Positions 7,665 to 15,216 of a stretch of 46,501 nt of DNA are shown in pieces. Source of the stretch: Acidimicrobiia bacterium (GTDB lineage Bacteria; Actinomycetota; Acidimicrobiia; Spongiisociales; UBA5794); NCBI GenBank assembly GCA_030064765.1, contig JASJEG010000003.1, positions 1 through 46,501 on the forward strand. Reading direction: 5' to 3'. The translations under genes and the position numbers were made by a program. How positions within the stretch are numbered: position 1 is the first letter of the stretch; every line of letters begins with the position of its first letter. The notes beneath the pieces are model-generated. The model was not told the DNA's origin. It searched no databases and saw only the letters and a list, made by a program, of their open reading frames with translations.

Positions 7665-7785
7665 CGACAGCACCGCACGGATGGGATTGCACCCGCCGCA
7701 GGGGAAGATCGGCCCACTGCGGGAACTGCTCAGCGAGCAGCCGCCGCACGAGCGCTTCGTTGATGTTGAACTCGTCAGGATGCAA
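7665..7785 (-). pseudogene. Aminoglycoside phosphotransferase-like remnant (N-terminus only)
   Basis: Reading from ATG at 7785, about 35 residues match the start of actinobacterial APH-family kinases: MHPDEFNINEALVRRLL, then AEQFPQWADLPLRRVQS. In intact members this is followed by the GTxNAxYRLG nucleotide-binding strand, which is absent here; the frame runs on without similarity into the 3' end of vapC. The gene was therefore truncated, probably when the VapBC segment or a deletion arrived next to it. Identification is from the remembered family N-terminus only. Confidence 0.5.
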
Positions 7786-7850
7786 GGGTTCCTCCGGGCT
7801 GCGAGGGTACCTGCGGGCGAGCCATCGGGGCCATAGCCCAGGGCGTTCCT

Positions 7851-8486
7851 ATGCTGGCGCCCATGGCCACGCGTACACGAGTCTCCACACTGCTGGCTGG
7901 GGCGATCATTCTGGCCACACTCGCTGGAAGTGCTCCGGCCTCGGCCTGCTCCTGGGCTGCACCACCCGACATCGCCGACCTCGAGCCGGGGACGGCCCTG
8001 TGGGAGGGAGCCGCTCCCGTGGTCGGCGTCTACGAGATCGAGCATCTGGCCCGCTCGCCCCGTCTGTTGATCTCTGGCCCACGCGCTGTCACCGGGGTCA
8101 CTCGCTACTGGGGCGAGGCACCGGCCCTCCTCGGCCTGGAGATGACCGGAATGGATGCTGGGTTGTGGGCCTACTCGAACTGCGGCGACATGACGCAACC
8201 AGCGGGAACAGTCTCGTACTGGTATGCGGATGAGAAATCGATCGAACGACCCGACTGGGGACGGAGCGTGCAGACGCTCGCCGGCACCGACGGCTCACTC
8301 ACGGTCGAGCAGGAGGCGATGCTCGTGGAACGCTTCGGTCCGCCCGTGGTACTCGGCACCTCGGCCTTCGATCACGTCCAGGCTCGCTTCATGCTGTGGA
8401 AGTGGCATCTGCTGGCGCTGGTGATCGGAACCGGGCTATTGCTGTTCGTGCGTCGGCGCCACCGGGTTGCGGCACCAGAGGCCTAG
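7851..8486 (+). CDS. Exported protein with C-terminal membrane helix
   Basis: 211 residues; ATG at 7863 is an alternative start. The signal peptide is clear (RTRVSTLLAGAIILATLAGSAPASA, cleavage near ASA|CSWA; a lipobox-like ASAC is possible, but Cys may instead be structural). The outer domain of about 150 residues carries two further motifs, CSWAAPPDIADLEPG at the start and SNCGDMTQPAG, so a Cys-Cys pair is possible. Near the end a hydrophobic helix (LLALVIGTGLLLFV) is followed by RRRHRVAAPEA, which anchors the protein with the bulk outside. There is no LPXTG. Function and family are not recognised. Confidence 0.65.
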   Translation: MLAPMATRTRVSTLLAGAIILATLAGSAPASACSWAAPPDIADLEPGTALWEGAAPVVGVYEIEHLARSPRLLISGPRAVTGVTRYWGEAPALLGLEMTGMDAGLWAYSNCGDMTQPAGTVSYWYADEKSIERPDWGRSVQTLAGTDGSLTVEQEAMLVERFGPPVVLGTSAFDHVQARFMLWKWHLLALVIGTGLLLFVRRRHRVAAPEA

Positions 8487-9805
8487 CCGAAGCCGAGCAG
8501 GCTGTCGATGCCGTCTGGATCAACCCACACTTCGCCGATCCATGACTGCGCCTTCACCCCCGCAACAGTGTTGCCATCCATCGTCACTACCGACCGATCC
8601 AGCTCCGGTCCTTCGTAGACCAACCAACCGGCGAGCCAATTGCCTTCCCGGATTGCGGTGACAACCTGGCTGGGTCCGTCGAGCTCAGCAGCAAAGACCA
8701 TGCCCGCCAATTCGAAGGTCTCTCGAACGACGCGAACCACGCTGGAATCCGGCAGGCCGCCGTCCCCGATCCGTCCGGTATAGACGGCGTCATGGCCAAC
8801 AACAAGCCAACTCGGTACCAGGCCCGGCATCGGGAATGCCCGTAGGATCTCAGCACCGGTCGGGTCCATGAGCAACAACTCGGCATACTCGGGCACGAAG
8901 GCATAGTCACGGCCGTACACGCATCCAGGATCCTCCGGCTCGCACGCACCAGCGAGGACCATTTCCTCGGAGCGGTCTGTACGCGAGAGCACCCATAGCC
9001 CTTCCTCAGAATCCGCCCACACGAGAGCCCTAACCCGATCGGCAATCGATAGCTCCGCAACCGATCCCACCACACCATCGCGCTTGGCGTCGGCAGCACT
9101 CTGGCTTGGACCGTCATCGGTCGAGTACCCGGGCACGATCTCCACACTGTCGTAACCGAGGATGTTGCCGAAGCTCTCCAAGCGGATCTCATAGGTCCCG
9201 GCCTCGATGGGCCGGAAGTTCGGCGTCGGAGACAGATCGTTGATCTGGAGTAGGTCGGGGAAGATTCCTTGCCAGCACCAGCGACCGGAGGCATCGGTTT
9301 CGACAAACTCGTCGATCTCGTCTGGCCAGGAGTCCCCCGAGAGTGGATCGCTCAACACGACCCGAACTGTGGTCGACTCGCGGGCATCACCGCAGATCAC
9401 AAGCGGAGCGCCCGGTAGCCCAGCGGGGGTGCGTATCTCCAGGATGGGCCCGCGCGGTGCATCGGTCGAGGTCGTGGTCGACGTCGTCGTCACTGGGGAG
9501 GTGGTGGTCGACGCCAGGGACGTAGTCGGAGCCGCGGTGATCGGCACCTCTGTTGCCGGTGGTGAGGTTGCGGCGGGATTGTCGGTGGCGCTCCGGAGTA
9601 TCGCCAGGGCCCCACCAACTAGAACTAGCCCCGTCACGAAAGCGACAGCTCCGACAAGCAGTGGCCTTGCCGCAAGCGGTTGCCGGCGCCGTATCGGTGG
9701 AATCGATACCGAGGCAAACTCCGCGAGCCGATCTCGGACAGGGACTTCCGCTGCAGCCTGGGTCAAAGCCCGCTTGATCTGGTTGTCCAACACATGGTCG
9801 TTCAT
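8483..9805 (-). CDS. Membrane-anchored partner of the ECF sigma factor
   Basis: 440 residues. About 50 cytoplasmic N-terminal residues (IKRALTQAAAEVPVRDRLAEF) precede one membrane helix (LLVGAVAFVTGLVLVGGALAIL). A Thr/Ser-rich linker (TTSLASTTTSPVTTTSTTTS) then leads to about 330 outside residues, the first part of which looks Ig-like (GPILEIRTPAGLPGAPLVICGDA to about YEIRLESFG). The start codon overlaps the stop of the upstream sigma factor gene by 4 nt (ATGA), so they are translated together. This position and topology are those of an anti-sigma factor or sensor, but the classical zinc anti-sigma motif (HxxxCxxC) is absent, so the role is inferred. The 3' end overlaps the convergent gene at 8486 by 4 nt. 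Confidence 0.7.
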   Translation of the reverse strand: MNDHVLDNQIKRALTQAAAEVPVRDRLAEFASVSIPPIRRRQPLAARPLLVGAVAFVTGLVLVGGALAILRSATDNPAATSPPATEVPITAAPTTSLASTTTSPVTTTSTTTSTDAPRGPILEIRTPAGLPGAPLVICGDARESTTVRVVLSDPLSGDSWPDEIDEFVETDASGRWCWQGIFPDLLQINDLSPTPNFRPIEAGTYEIRLESFGNILGYDSVEIVPGYSTDDGPSQSAADAKRDGVVGSVAELSIADRVRALVWADSEEGLWVLSRTDRSEEMVLAGACEPEDPGCVYGRDYAFVPEYAELLLMDPTGAEILRAFPMPGLVPSWLVVGHDAVYTGRIGDGGLPDSSVVRVVRETFELAGMVFAAELDGPSQVVTAIREGNWLAGWLVYEGPELDRSVVTMDGNTVAGVKAQSWIGEVWVDPDGIDSLLGFG

Positions 9806-10281
9806 GACAACTGCTTCCTCAGTGTCTCGCGGCCGCGATGCAAAAGCGACTTGACTGTGCCGGGTCGGATGTCCATTGCCTCAGCAATGTCGTCTATCGA
9901 TAGGTCGAGGTAGTAGCGCAGTACAAGGGCGGTGCGGCGCTTCGCAGGAAGCCGCTGGATGAGCTGCAAGGTTTCATCCAAATCTCCGGGAATCACCACC
10001 GGTTGTGGATCAACCGGTGCTTCTCGCTCGGCGCGCAACCGGCGGAGGTGCGAGCGGCTTCGGTTGACCACCGTCCTGCGCAGGTATGCCGGAGGAATCC
10101 GAATCGAATCCCATCGGGCCCGAATGGCAAGGAAGGCGTCATGGACCACTTCCTCTGCGATATGAGTCGATCCGGTGATCAGGTACGACAGCCGAACCAT
10201 GTCTGCGTGGTGAGTTCGGTAGAGGGTCTCGAAAGTGTCGATCGCCTCGACTACGCCGGGCATATCCGCGTGCTCTTTCAC
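9802..10281 (-). CDS. ECF-type RNA polymerase sigma factor
   Basis: 159 residues from a GTG at 10281; ATG at 10263 is an alternative. Region 2 is visible (FETLYRTHHADMVRLSYLITGS, then AEEVVHDAFLAIRARWDSI) and region 4 as well (LQRLPAKRRTALVLRYYLDLSIDDIAEAMDI followed by PGTVKSLLHRGRETLRKQL, the -35 recognition helix-turn-helix). The length is normal for a small SigE-family ECF factor without extra domains. It directs RNA polymerase to a specific promoter set. A sequence matching an ECF promoter (10315-10343) lies directly upstream, so autoregulation is likely. It is coupled to the membrane protein downstream. Confidence 0.92.
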   Translation of the reverse strand: MKEHADMPGVVEAIDTFETLYRTHHADMVRLSYLITGSTHIAEEVVHDAFLAIRARWDSIRIPPAYLRRTVVNRSRSHLRRLRAEREAPVDPQPVVIPGDLDETLQLIQRLPAKRRTALVLRYYLDLSIDDIAEAMDIRPGTVKSLLHRGRETLRKQLS

Positions 10282-10314
10282 AATTGCGACCTACGGTAGA
10301 TCGCTCTCACTGTG

Positions 10315-10343
10315 TAGACGCTTGAGCCTGGCTCAGGGTTGCA
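10315..10343 (-). promoter_or_regulatory. ECF-type promoter of the sigma factor operon
   Basis: Read on the minus strand: TGCAACC (10343-10337), a 16-nt spacer and CGTCTA (10320-10315). An AAC-containing -35 with a CGTC -10 at 16-17 nt is the known pattern of ECF-dependent promoters. The start codon is about 34 nt after the -10 box. The spacer contains TGAGCC-A-GGCTCA, a perfect 13-bp palindrome that could bind a repressor. Confidence 0.6.
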
Positions 10344-10383
10344 TCCGAGCTGGAATCGGCGGCCCCGGCAGGGGCTCACTCTC

Positions 10384-10836
10384 CTACTGAGGCTCTTGCT
10401 TCCGCTTACGCCACCCGATCCAGCCAAAGCCGCGAACGGCCCAGTAGGCGGGGTTGCGCCGCCAGCCGGGCACGCCCTCGATCTCCATGATGGTGCGGAA
10501 CAGCTGGTCGGCTTCCTTCCGGGTGTATACCCGGGGTGGCTCGATCGAGCCCGCCGGAGGATCGCCGTCATGGGCATAGAGGAAATCGTGCACGAGTGGT
10601 GCTGCGATCGATAGCTCGAAAGGTGAGATCAGAAACCAGAAGATCCGCGGGATCGAAGCAAGGTCGAACCGGAACCCCTCAGGAACCGTGATCAGGTTCT
10701 CCCCGTCCTGGAAGTGGTAGGCCTCCTCGAGTCGCCAGACGTTGCCGGGGCCGATGTATGTGACCACCGGTGGTGCTAGCGACGATGCCTCAACCTGGAC
10801 TGCTTCCTCTTGATACTGCCTGACTTCCGCCTTCAT
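10384..10836 (-). CDS. DUF1353 family protein
   Basis: 150 residues. The core matches DUF1353: VPEGFRFDLASIPRIFWFLISP, then APLVHDFLYAH (HD pair), followed by ADQLFRTIMEIEGVPGWRR and AYWAVRGFGWIGW. Family members are best known from bacteriophage and prophage genomes, but their biochemical role is unknown. No other phage genes are visible nearby, so this is a lone copy. ATG is preceded by GAGGATGGG. It sits on the same strand upstream of the sigma operon but is separated from it by the ECF promoter, so it is probably transcribed independently. Confidence 0.75.
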   Translation of the reverse strand: MKAEVRQYQEEAVQVEASSLAPPVVTYIGPGNVWRLEEAYHFQDGENLITVPEGFRFDLASIPRIFWFLISPFELSIAAPLVHDFLYAHDGDPPAGSIEPPRVYTRKEADQLFRTIMEIEGVPGWRRNPAYWAVRGFGWIGWRKRKQEPQ

Positions 10837-10973
10837 CAGCCCATCCTCAGTCGTGTTCTACTGACACTATCCGGTGGGTCGGACAGGTGGCCGCTCGAGC
10901 CGAATACTGTCCTCTTGAACAGAGATCCCGATATCCGGACAATCAAAGGCGAGACCAGCCCGACTCCGATCGA

Positions 10974-11003
10974 AGGTGATAGCGCAATATGCTAGCATCA
11001 CCT
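10974..11003 (+). promoter_or_regulatory. Operator palindrome of MazEF-type module 1
   Basis: AGGTGAT (10974-10980) and ATCACCT (10997-11003) are perfect inverted repeats flanking a 16-nt spacer that contains a -10-like TATGCT (10988-10993). The antitoxin ATG is at 11007, so the mRNA leader would be only a few bases. This is consistent with repression by the antitoxin or the complex. Confidence 0.55.
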
Positions 11004-11006
11004 GAT

Positions 11007-11216
11007 ATGCCTACGACCAGAACCACCTTCACGCTCGATGAGGATCTGGCCGCCCAGGCCAGGAAGCTCGGCGTGAACATATCGGCGGCAGCGCGAGCCG
11101 GGGTTGTTGCAGCGGTTCGGGACGCCCTAGCGACAGCCGACCGAGCCGCCTACGAGCGCCATCCCGAGGAACCCGATCCATTCTGGAGCAATGCAGAAGC
11201 TTGGGGGCAGGAGTGA
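11007..11216 (+). CDS. CcdA/MazE-like ribbon-helix-helix antitoxin
   Basis: 69 residues from the ATG at 11007, chosen because it fits the operator and -10 position; ATG at 10989 would lie inside the operator. TTFTLDEDLAAQARKLGVNISAAARAGVVAAVR is the ribbon-helix-helix of CcdA-type antitoxins (strand, helix, NISAAARAG turn, helix). The C-terminus is acidic with aromatic residues (RHPEEPDPFWSNAEAWGQE), typical of a toxin-blocking tail. Its stop overlaps the toxin GTG at 11213-11216. It should repress the palindrome at 10974-11003. Confidence 0.85.
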   Translation: MPTTRTTFTLDEDLAAQARKLGVNISAAARAGVVAAVRDALATADRAAYERHPEEPDPFWSNAEAWGQE

Positions 11217-11521
11217 AGCGAGGCGAGATCTGGCTGGCTCAGGTAGGCCGGAAGCGACGCCCGGTTCTCGTCCTGACCCGGACCGAGGTCATCGATGTCC
11301 GAGCCCTCGTGACCGTTGCTGAGATCACGACAAGACAACGCGGGCTGGCCGCAGAGGTATCTATTGACCCTACCGAGGCCGGCGTCGATCGAGAGTCAGC
11401 TGTCAACTGTGACGGCATTCACACGGTGCCACAGACGGTACTGACAGAGCAGATCGGCGGGGTCAGTCCGGCTACTCTGCGTCGAGTCTGCCGTTCACTT
11501 GCGTACGCCCTCGGTTGCTGA
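11213..11521 (+). CDS. mazF: MazF-family endoribonuclease toxin (module 1)
   Basis: 102 residues from the GTG at 11213, which overlaps the antitoxin stop by 4 nt; GTG at 11201 would lengthen the overlap. VKRGEIWLAQVGRKRRPVLVLTR is the MazF N-terminus (RGEIWxxxxG...RPVLVL). The remainder, with EITTRQRGLAAEVSID, NCDGIHTVPQTVL and IGGVSPATLRRV, follows the family pattern of a PemK/MazF barrel that cuts RNA in a sequence-specific way. No truncation is apparent. It resembles, but is clearly different from, the second MazF at 16712-17020, so the two are not a recent duplication. Confidence 0.88.
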   Translation: MKRGEIWLAQVGRKRRPVLVLTRTEVIDVRALVTVAEITTRQRGLAAEVSIDPTEAGVDRESAVNCDGIHTVPQTVLTEQIGGVSPATLRRVCRSLAYALGC

Positions 11522-11531
11522 CCTCGACTAC

Positions 11532-12425
11532 CTAGCCCAGGCCGACCCGACCCGCCAGACGGTCGACCGCCTTCTCGATCTCAGCGGGCGAGTAGGTGGG
11601 CACCATGAGGACACACCGGTGGATACCCTCCGCCTTGAGTCGGTCTATCGCCTCCTGGGGAGGTACCCGACCGGTGAGTAGCGTCACCTCGAGGGCGTCC
11701 GGATCGCGGCCGCAATCGGCAGCGGTTTGCCTCATCAGTGCGATCAACTCGACGAATCGCTCCAACGCCCCGGGCAGTGTGAGCTTCTTGATCGAATCGG
11801 CGTCGATTGCGGCAAACCAACCGTCCCCAAGCCGGCCGGCTCGTTTTGCGGCAGCCGGGGAATGTCCGCCGATGGTGATGTGGATATCCCCTCTCGCGGG
11901 CCGGGGTGCAGCCGTCGCTTGCTCGAAGGACCAGCGACCAGGATTGTGAGAAGCGTCATCCGAAGCCCAGAGAGTTCGCATCACCTCGATACTCTCGTCC
12001 GCTCTCGAGCCACGCTCCGAGAACGGGACACCGACCGCGTCGAACTCCTCCTCCAGCCAGCCGACCCCTACCCCGAGCCGCACCCGACCCCCGGAGAGAA
12101 CATCGAGCGAGGCGACTTGCTTGGCTAGGACCAGCGGGTTGCGCAGCGGCAGGATGAGGACGCCGGTTCCAAGAAGGATCCGGGATGTATGCGCCGCGAC
12201 GTACGAAAGCCAGACAAGCGAATCTGGCATCGGCGCCCTGCCCAGACCAGGCGCCCTACCGCTTGGCGAGTAGGGGTAGTGGGACGCATAGCCCTGCGGA
12301 ATGACGACATGGTCGTAGGTCCAGAGGGAATCGAAACCCGCCGCCTCAGCCGACTGCGCCAGAGCGACTGCGTGCTCGGGTTCGGCATAGATACCGACGT
12401 TTGTTCCGATCAATCCCCACTGCAT
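11532..12425 (-). CDS. LLM-class F420-dependent oxidoreductase
   Basis: 297 residues with the luciferase-like TIM barrel pattern. The start is MQWGLIGTNVGIY, then SAEAAGFDSLWTYDHVV, LGTGVLILPLRNPLVLAKQVASLDVLSGGRVRLGVGVGW and the phosphate-binding HNPGRW region. The AGFDSLWxxDH and LSxGRxxLGVGxGW signatures are those of actinobacterial F420-using members. It probably transfers hydride between F420 and an unknown substrate. ATG is preceded by AAGGAAG. It is divergent from the GH63 gene across a 139-bp gap holding two palindromes. Confidence 0.85.
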   Translation of the reverse strand: MQWGLIGTNVGIYAEPEHAVALAQSAEAAGFDSLWTYDHVVIPQGYASHYPYSPSGRAPGLGRAPMPDSLVWLSYVAAHTSRILLGTGVLILPLRNPLVLAKQVASLDVLSGGRVRLGVGVGWLEEEFDAVGVPFSERGSRADESIEVMRTLWASDDASHNPGRWSFEQATAAPRPARGDIHITIGGHSPAAAKRAGRLGDGWFAAIDADSIKKLTLPGALERFVELIALMRQTAADCGRDPDALEVTLLTGRVPPQEAIDRLKAEGIHRCVLMVPTYSPAEIEKAVDRLAGRVGLG

Positions 12426-12473
12426 CCGGTCTTCCTTCTACTTCATCCGCAGGCTGCCACCACCATTGTGCAG

Positions 12474-12490
12474 TCTCAACCCGGTTGAGA
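12474..12490. promoter_or_regulatory. 17-bp palindrome in divergent promoter region
   Basis: TCTCAACC-C-GGTTGAGA is a perfect inverted repeat of 8-bp arms about a central C. It lies between the divergent LLM oxidoreductase and GH63 genes, 49 bp from the former start and 75 bp from the latter. Size and symmetry are those of a dimeric regulator operator; the regulator is unknown. Confidence 0.4.
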
Positions 12491-12518
12491 GTCAAGCGTC
12501 TCGGTCCCCGCCGGGAAC

Positions 12519-12548
12519 GTGGTGTCATGCGAATTAGCATCACGCCAC
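12519..12548 (+). promoter_or_regulatory. Operator-like inverted repeat upstream of GH63 gene
   Basis: GTGGTGTCATGC (12519-12530) and GCATCACGCCAC (12537-12548) are 12-bp arms with two mismatches and a 6-nt spacer, ending 16 nt before the GH63 ATG and just ahead of its AAGGG ribosome site. The position is ideal for repression; the sequence does not fit one known regulator well enough to name it. Confidence 0.45.
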
Positions 12549-12564
12549 TCCGCAGAAGGGTGAC

Positions 12565-15201
12565 ATGCAACAGGACACTGCCGAGCACCGGCGCCTCGCC
12601 GCACGCAACCAGGGCACCGCAGACTGGGATCTGTGGGGTCCCTACCTTGCCTACCGGTCCTGGGGCACCGTTCGCGAGGACTACTCGGCCGACGGAACGG
12701 CCTGGAGTCACTTCCCGCACGACCACGCCCGCAGCCGTGTGTACCGGTGGAGCGAAGACGGCTTAGCCGGGATCAGCGATATCAATCAGTACCTCTGCTT
12801 CTCAGTGTCGCTTTGGAACGGCCGGGATCCGATCCTGAAGGAGCGCCTCTTCGGGCTGACCGGAAAGGAAGGCAATCACGGCGAGGATGTGAAAGAGGTG
12901 TACACCCACCTCGACGCAACCCCATCGCACAGCCGTTTGCAGTTCCTCTACCGGTATCCGCTGCGGGAGTTCCCCTATGCCGACCTCGTCGAAGGAAACC
13001 GGAGGCGGACGGTCGACGAGCGAGAGTATGAGCTAGAGGACACACCCGCCTTCGATGACGGCTTCTTCGATGTCCACATCACCTATTCGAAGGCTGCTCC
13101 AGACGACATCGCCATCACTATCGACGTCACCAATCGCAGCCCGGAGGAGGCTGCTTGCCACGTGCTGCCGACGCTCTGGTTTCGCAACACCTGGTCGTGG
13201 GGCTATCCGGCGGGTCCGATGGACGACGTCGCAGCTCGCCCCGCAATGAGCCTCGGCGCAGACGGCACCTCGGTCGTTGCCGAGCATCCCGCGCTGGGCC
13301 GCTATCACCTGTACGTGGACGAACCGGACCGCATCGTCTTCACAGACAACGAATCCAACAACGAGAGGCTGTGGGGAACACCAAACGAGGCACCTCACGT
13401 CAAGGATGCGTTCCATCGTATGTTGATCGACGGCGAGGAGCAGGCGGCAAACCCGCAACACGCCGGCACCAAATCTGCCAGCCTTCATGAGCTCGCAATC
13501 GGGGCAGGCGAGACCCGGTCGATACGGCTGCGACTATCAGCCCGCTCGCACCCCGAGCCGTTCGCCGACCACGACGTCATTCGGACCCAATGCGCCGCCG
13601 ATGCCGACGACTTCTATGCCGCGATCCAGCCCGCAGCTCTGAGCACTGAGGAGCGCCGCATTCAGCGCCAGGCCTACGCCGGCATGATCTGGACCAAGCA
13701 GCTCTACTACTTCGATATCGAGCAGTGGCTCGATGGTGATCCCGCCGGAATCAAGCCACCCGACTCTCGGAGATCGGGCCGGAACCGTGACTGGCGCCAC
13801 CTGAACAACTTCGACATCATCTCGATGCCCGATGCTTGGGAGTACCCCTGGTACGCCGCCTGGGATCTCGCCTTCCACTGCATTCCGCTAGCGCACCTCG
13901 ACCCATCCTTTGCCAAGGAGCAGATCGAGATGTTCACCCGCGAGTGGTATATGCATCCCAACGGGCAGCTCCCGGCATATGAGTGGGAGCTTGGCGATGT
14001 GAATCCTCCAGTTCATGCCTGGGGTGCCCGTCGGGTCTACGAGATCGATGCGGCGGCCAGCGGCACCCCCGATGTTGCCTATCTCAAACGGGTATTCCAC
14101 AAGCTTCTACTCAACTTCACCTGGTGGGTGAACCGCAAGGACGAGGACGACAACAACGTCTTCCAAGGCGGTTTCCTCGGGCTGGACAACGTCAGCGTCT
14201 TCAACCGGTCCGAAGACCTCCCCGGGGGAGGCCACCTCGACCAGTCCGACGGAACCGCATGGATGGCCTTCTACACCCTCGAGATGCTCGCCATCTCGCT
14301 CGAACTCGCCCGCTACGACGAGGTGTATGAGGATTTGGCTACCAAGTTCTTTGAGCACTTCTTGTCGATTGCGACGGCGATGAGTGCAACCGATCACTGC
14401 CTCTGGGATCCCGATGACGCGTTCTTCTACGACGTCCTGCGGCTGCCCGACGGCAGATCGATCCCGGTGAGCCTGCGCTCGATGGTGGGGTTGATCCCCG
14501 TACTGGCGGTTACGGTCATCGACCAAGAAACCATCGACCGCATGCCCGGATTCGCCAGGCGGATGGACTGGTTCCTCGAGCGACGGCCGCACTTGAGCGG
14601 CAACATCGCCAGCATCGAGGACACCGGAGAGGGAAGCCGCCATCTAGCTTCCATCCTCACTCCCGAACGTCTGCGCCAGGTGCTTCACTACATGCTGGAC
14701 GAGGATGAGTTCCTCTCTCCCTACGGGATCCGCTCGCTCTCGAAGTACCACAGCGACGATCCGTTCTCGCTGAGCGTCGACGGCTACACAGCTCGAGTCG
14801 GCTACGAGCCCGGCGAGTCTCTATCCGGGCTGTTCGGCGGCAACTCCAATTGGCGCGGGCCGGTTTGGTTCCCACTGAACTACATCCTGATCGAGTCGCT
14901 AGAAGCGTTCTACACGTACCTCGGTGATGACTTCAAAGTCGAATACCCGGTCGGCTCGGGCAACGACCTGAATCTGCACGAAGTGGCCATCGAGCTGCGC
15001 AAGCGCTTGGTTGGGCTGTTCCGGGCCGATGAGCAAGGCCGTCATCCATTCGATGGGGAGGACATCCCGGAGGTGAGACAGGAGCTCGTCTACTTCCATG
15101 AGTACTTCGACGGTGATACCGGTCGTGGGCTCGGCGCTGTACACCAGACCGGCTGGACCGGGTTGGTGACGGAGCTCATCAACGACCTTGCGGCTGACTG
15201 A
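12565..15201 (+). CDS. GH63-type (MGH1-like) glycoside hydrolase
   Basis: 878 residues, no signal peptide, so cytoplasmic. The N-terminal domain opens with AEHRRLAARNQGTADWDLWGPYLAYRSWGTVREDYS, followed by a beta-rich region. The (alpha/alpha)6 barrel contains PWYAAWDLAFHCIPLAHLDP (Trp433-Asp434; an Asp in a WD motif is the general acid in GH63) and late in the chain NWRGPVWFPLNYILIESL (from residue 762), a hallmark of the clan. Family members cleave alpha-glucosyl or mannosyl bonds, for example in mannosyl-oligosaccharide glucosidase and glucosyl/mannosylglycerate hydrolases; which one applies here cannot be seen. ATG follows AAGGGTG. Two palindromes upstream suggest sugar-responsive control. 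Confidence 0.82.
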   Translation: MQQDTAEHRRLAARNQGTADWDLWGPYLAYRSWGTVREDYSADGTAWSHFPHDHARSRVYRWSEDGLAGISDINQYLCFSVSLWNGRDPILKERLFGLTGKEGNHGEDVKEVYTHLDATPSHSRLQFLYRYPLREFPYADLVEGNRRRTVDEREYELEDTPAFDDGFFDVHITYSKAAPDDIAITIDVTNRSPEEAACHVLPTLWFRNTWSWGYPAGPMDDVAARPAMSLGADGTSVVAEHPALGRYHLYVDEPDRIVFTDNESNNERLWGTPNEAPHVKDAFHRMLIDGEEQAANPQHAGTKSASLHELAIGAGETRSIRLRLSARSHPEPFADHDVIRTQCAADADDFYAAIQPAALSTEERRIQRQAYAGMIWTKQLYYFDIEQWLDGDPAGIKPPDSRRSGRNRDWRHLNNFDIISMPDAWEYPWYAAWDLAFHCIPLAHLDPSFAKEQIEMFTREWYMHPNGQLPAYEWELGDVNPPVHAWGARRVYEIDAAASGTPDVAYLKRVFHKLLLNFTWWVNRKDEDDNNVFQGGFLGLDNVSVFNRSEDLPGGGHLDQSDGTAWMAFYTLEMLAISLELARYDEVYEDLATKFFEHFLSIATAMSATDHCLWDPDDAFFYDVLRLPDGRSIPVSLRSMVGLIPVLAVTVIDQETIDRMPGFARRMDWFLERRPHLSGNIASIEDTGEGSRHLASILTPERLRQVLHYMLDEDEFLSPYGIRSLSKYHSDDPFSLSVDGYTARVGYEPGESLSGLFGGNSNWRGPVWFPLNYILIESLEAFYTYLGDDFKVEYPVGSGNDLNLHEVAIELRKRLVGLFRADEQGRHPFDGEDIPEVRQELVYFHEYFDGDTGRGLGAVHQTGWTGLVTELINDLAAD

Positions 15202-15216
15202 CCGATTGGAGCTGCT

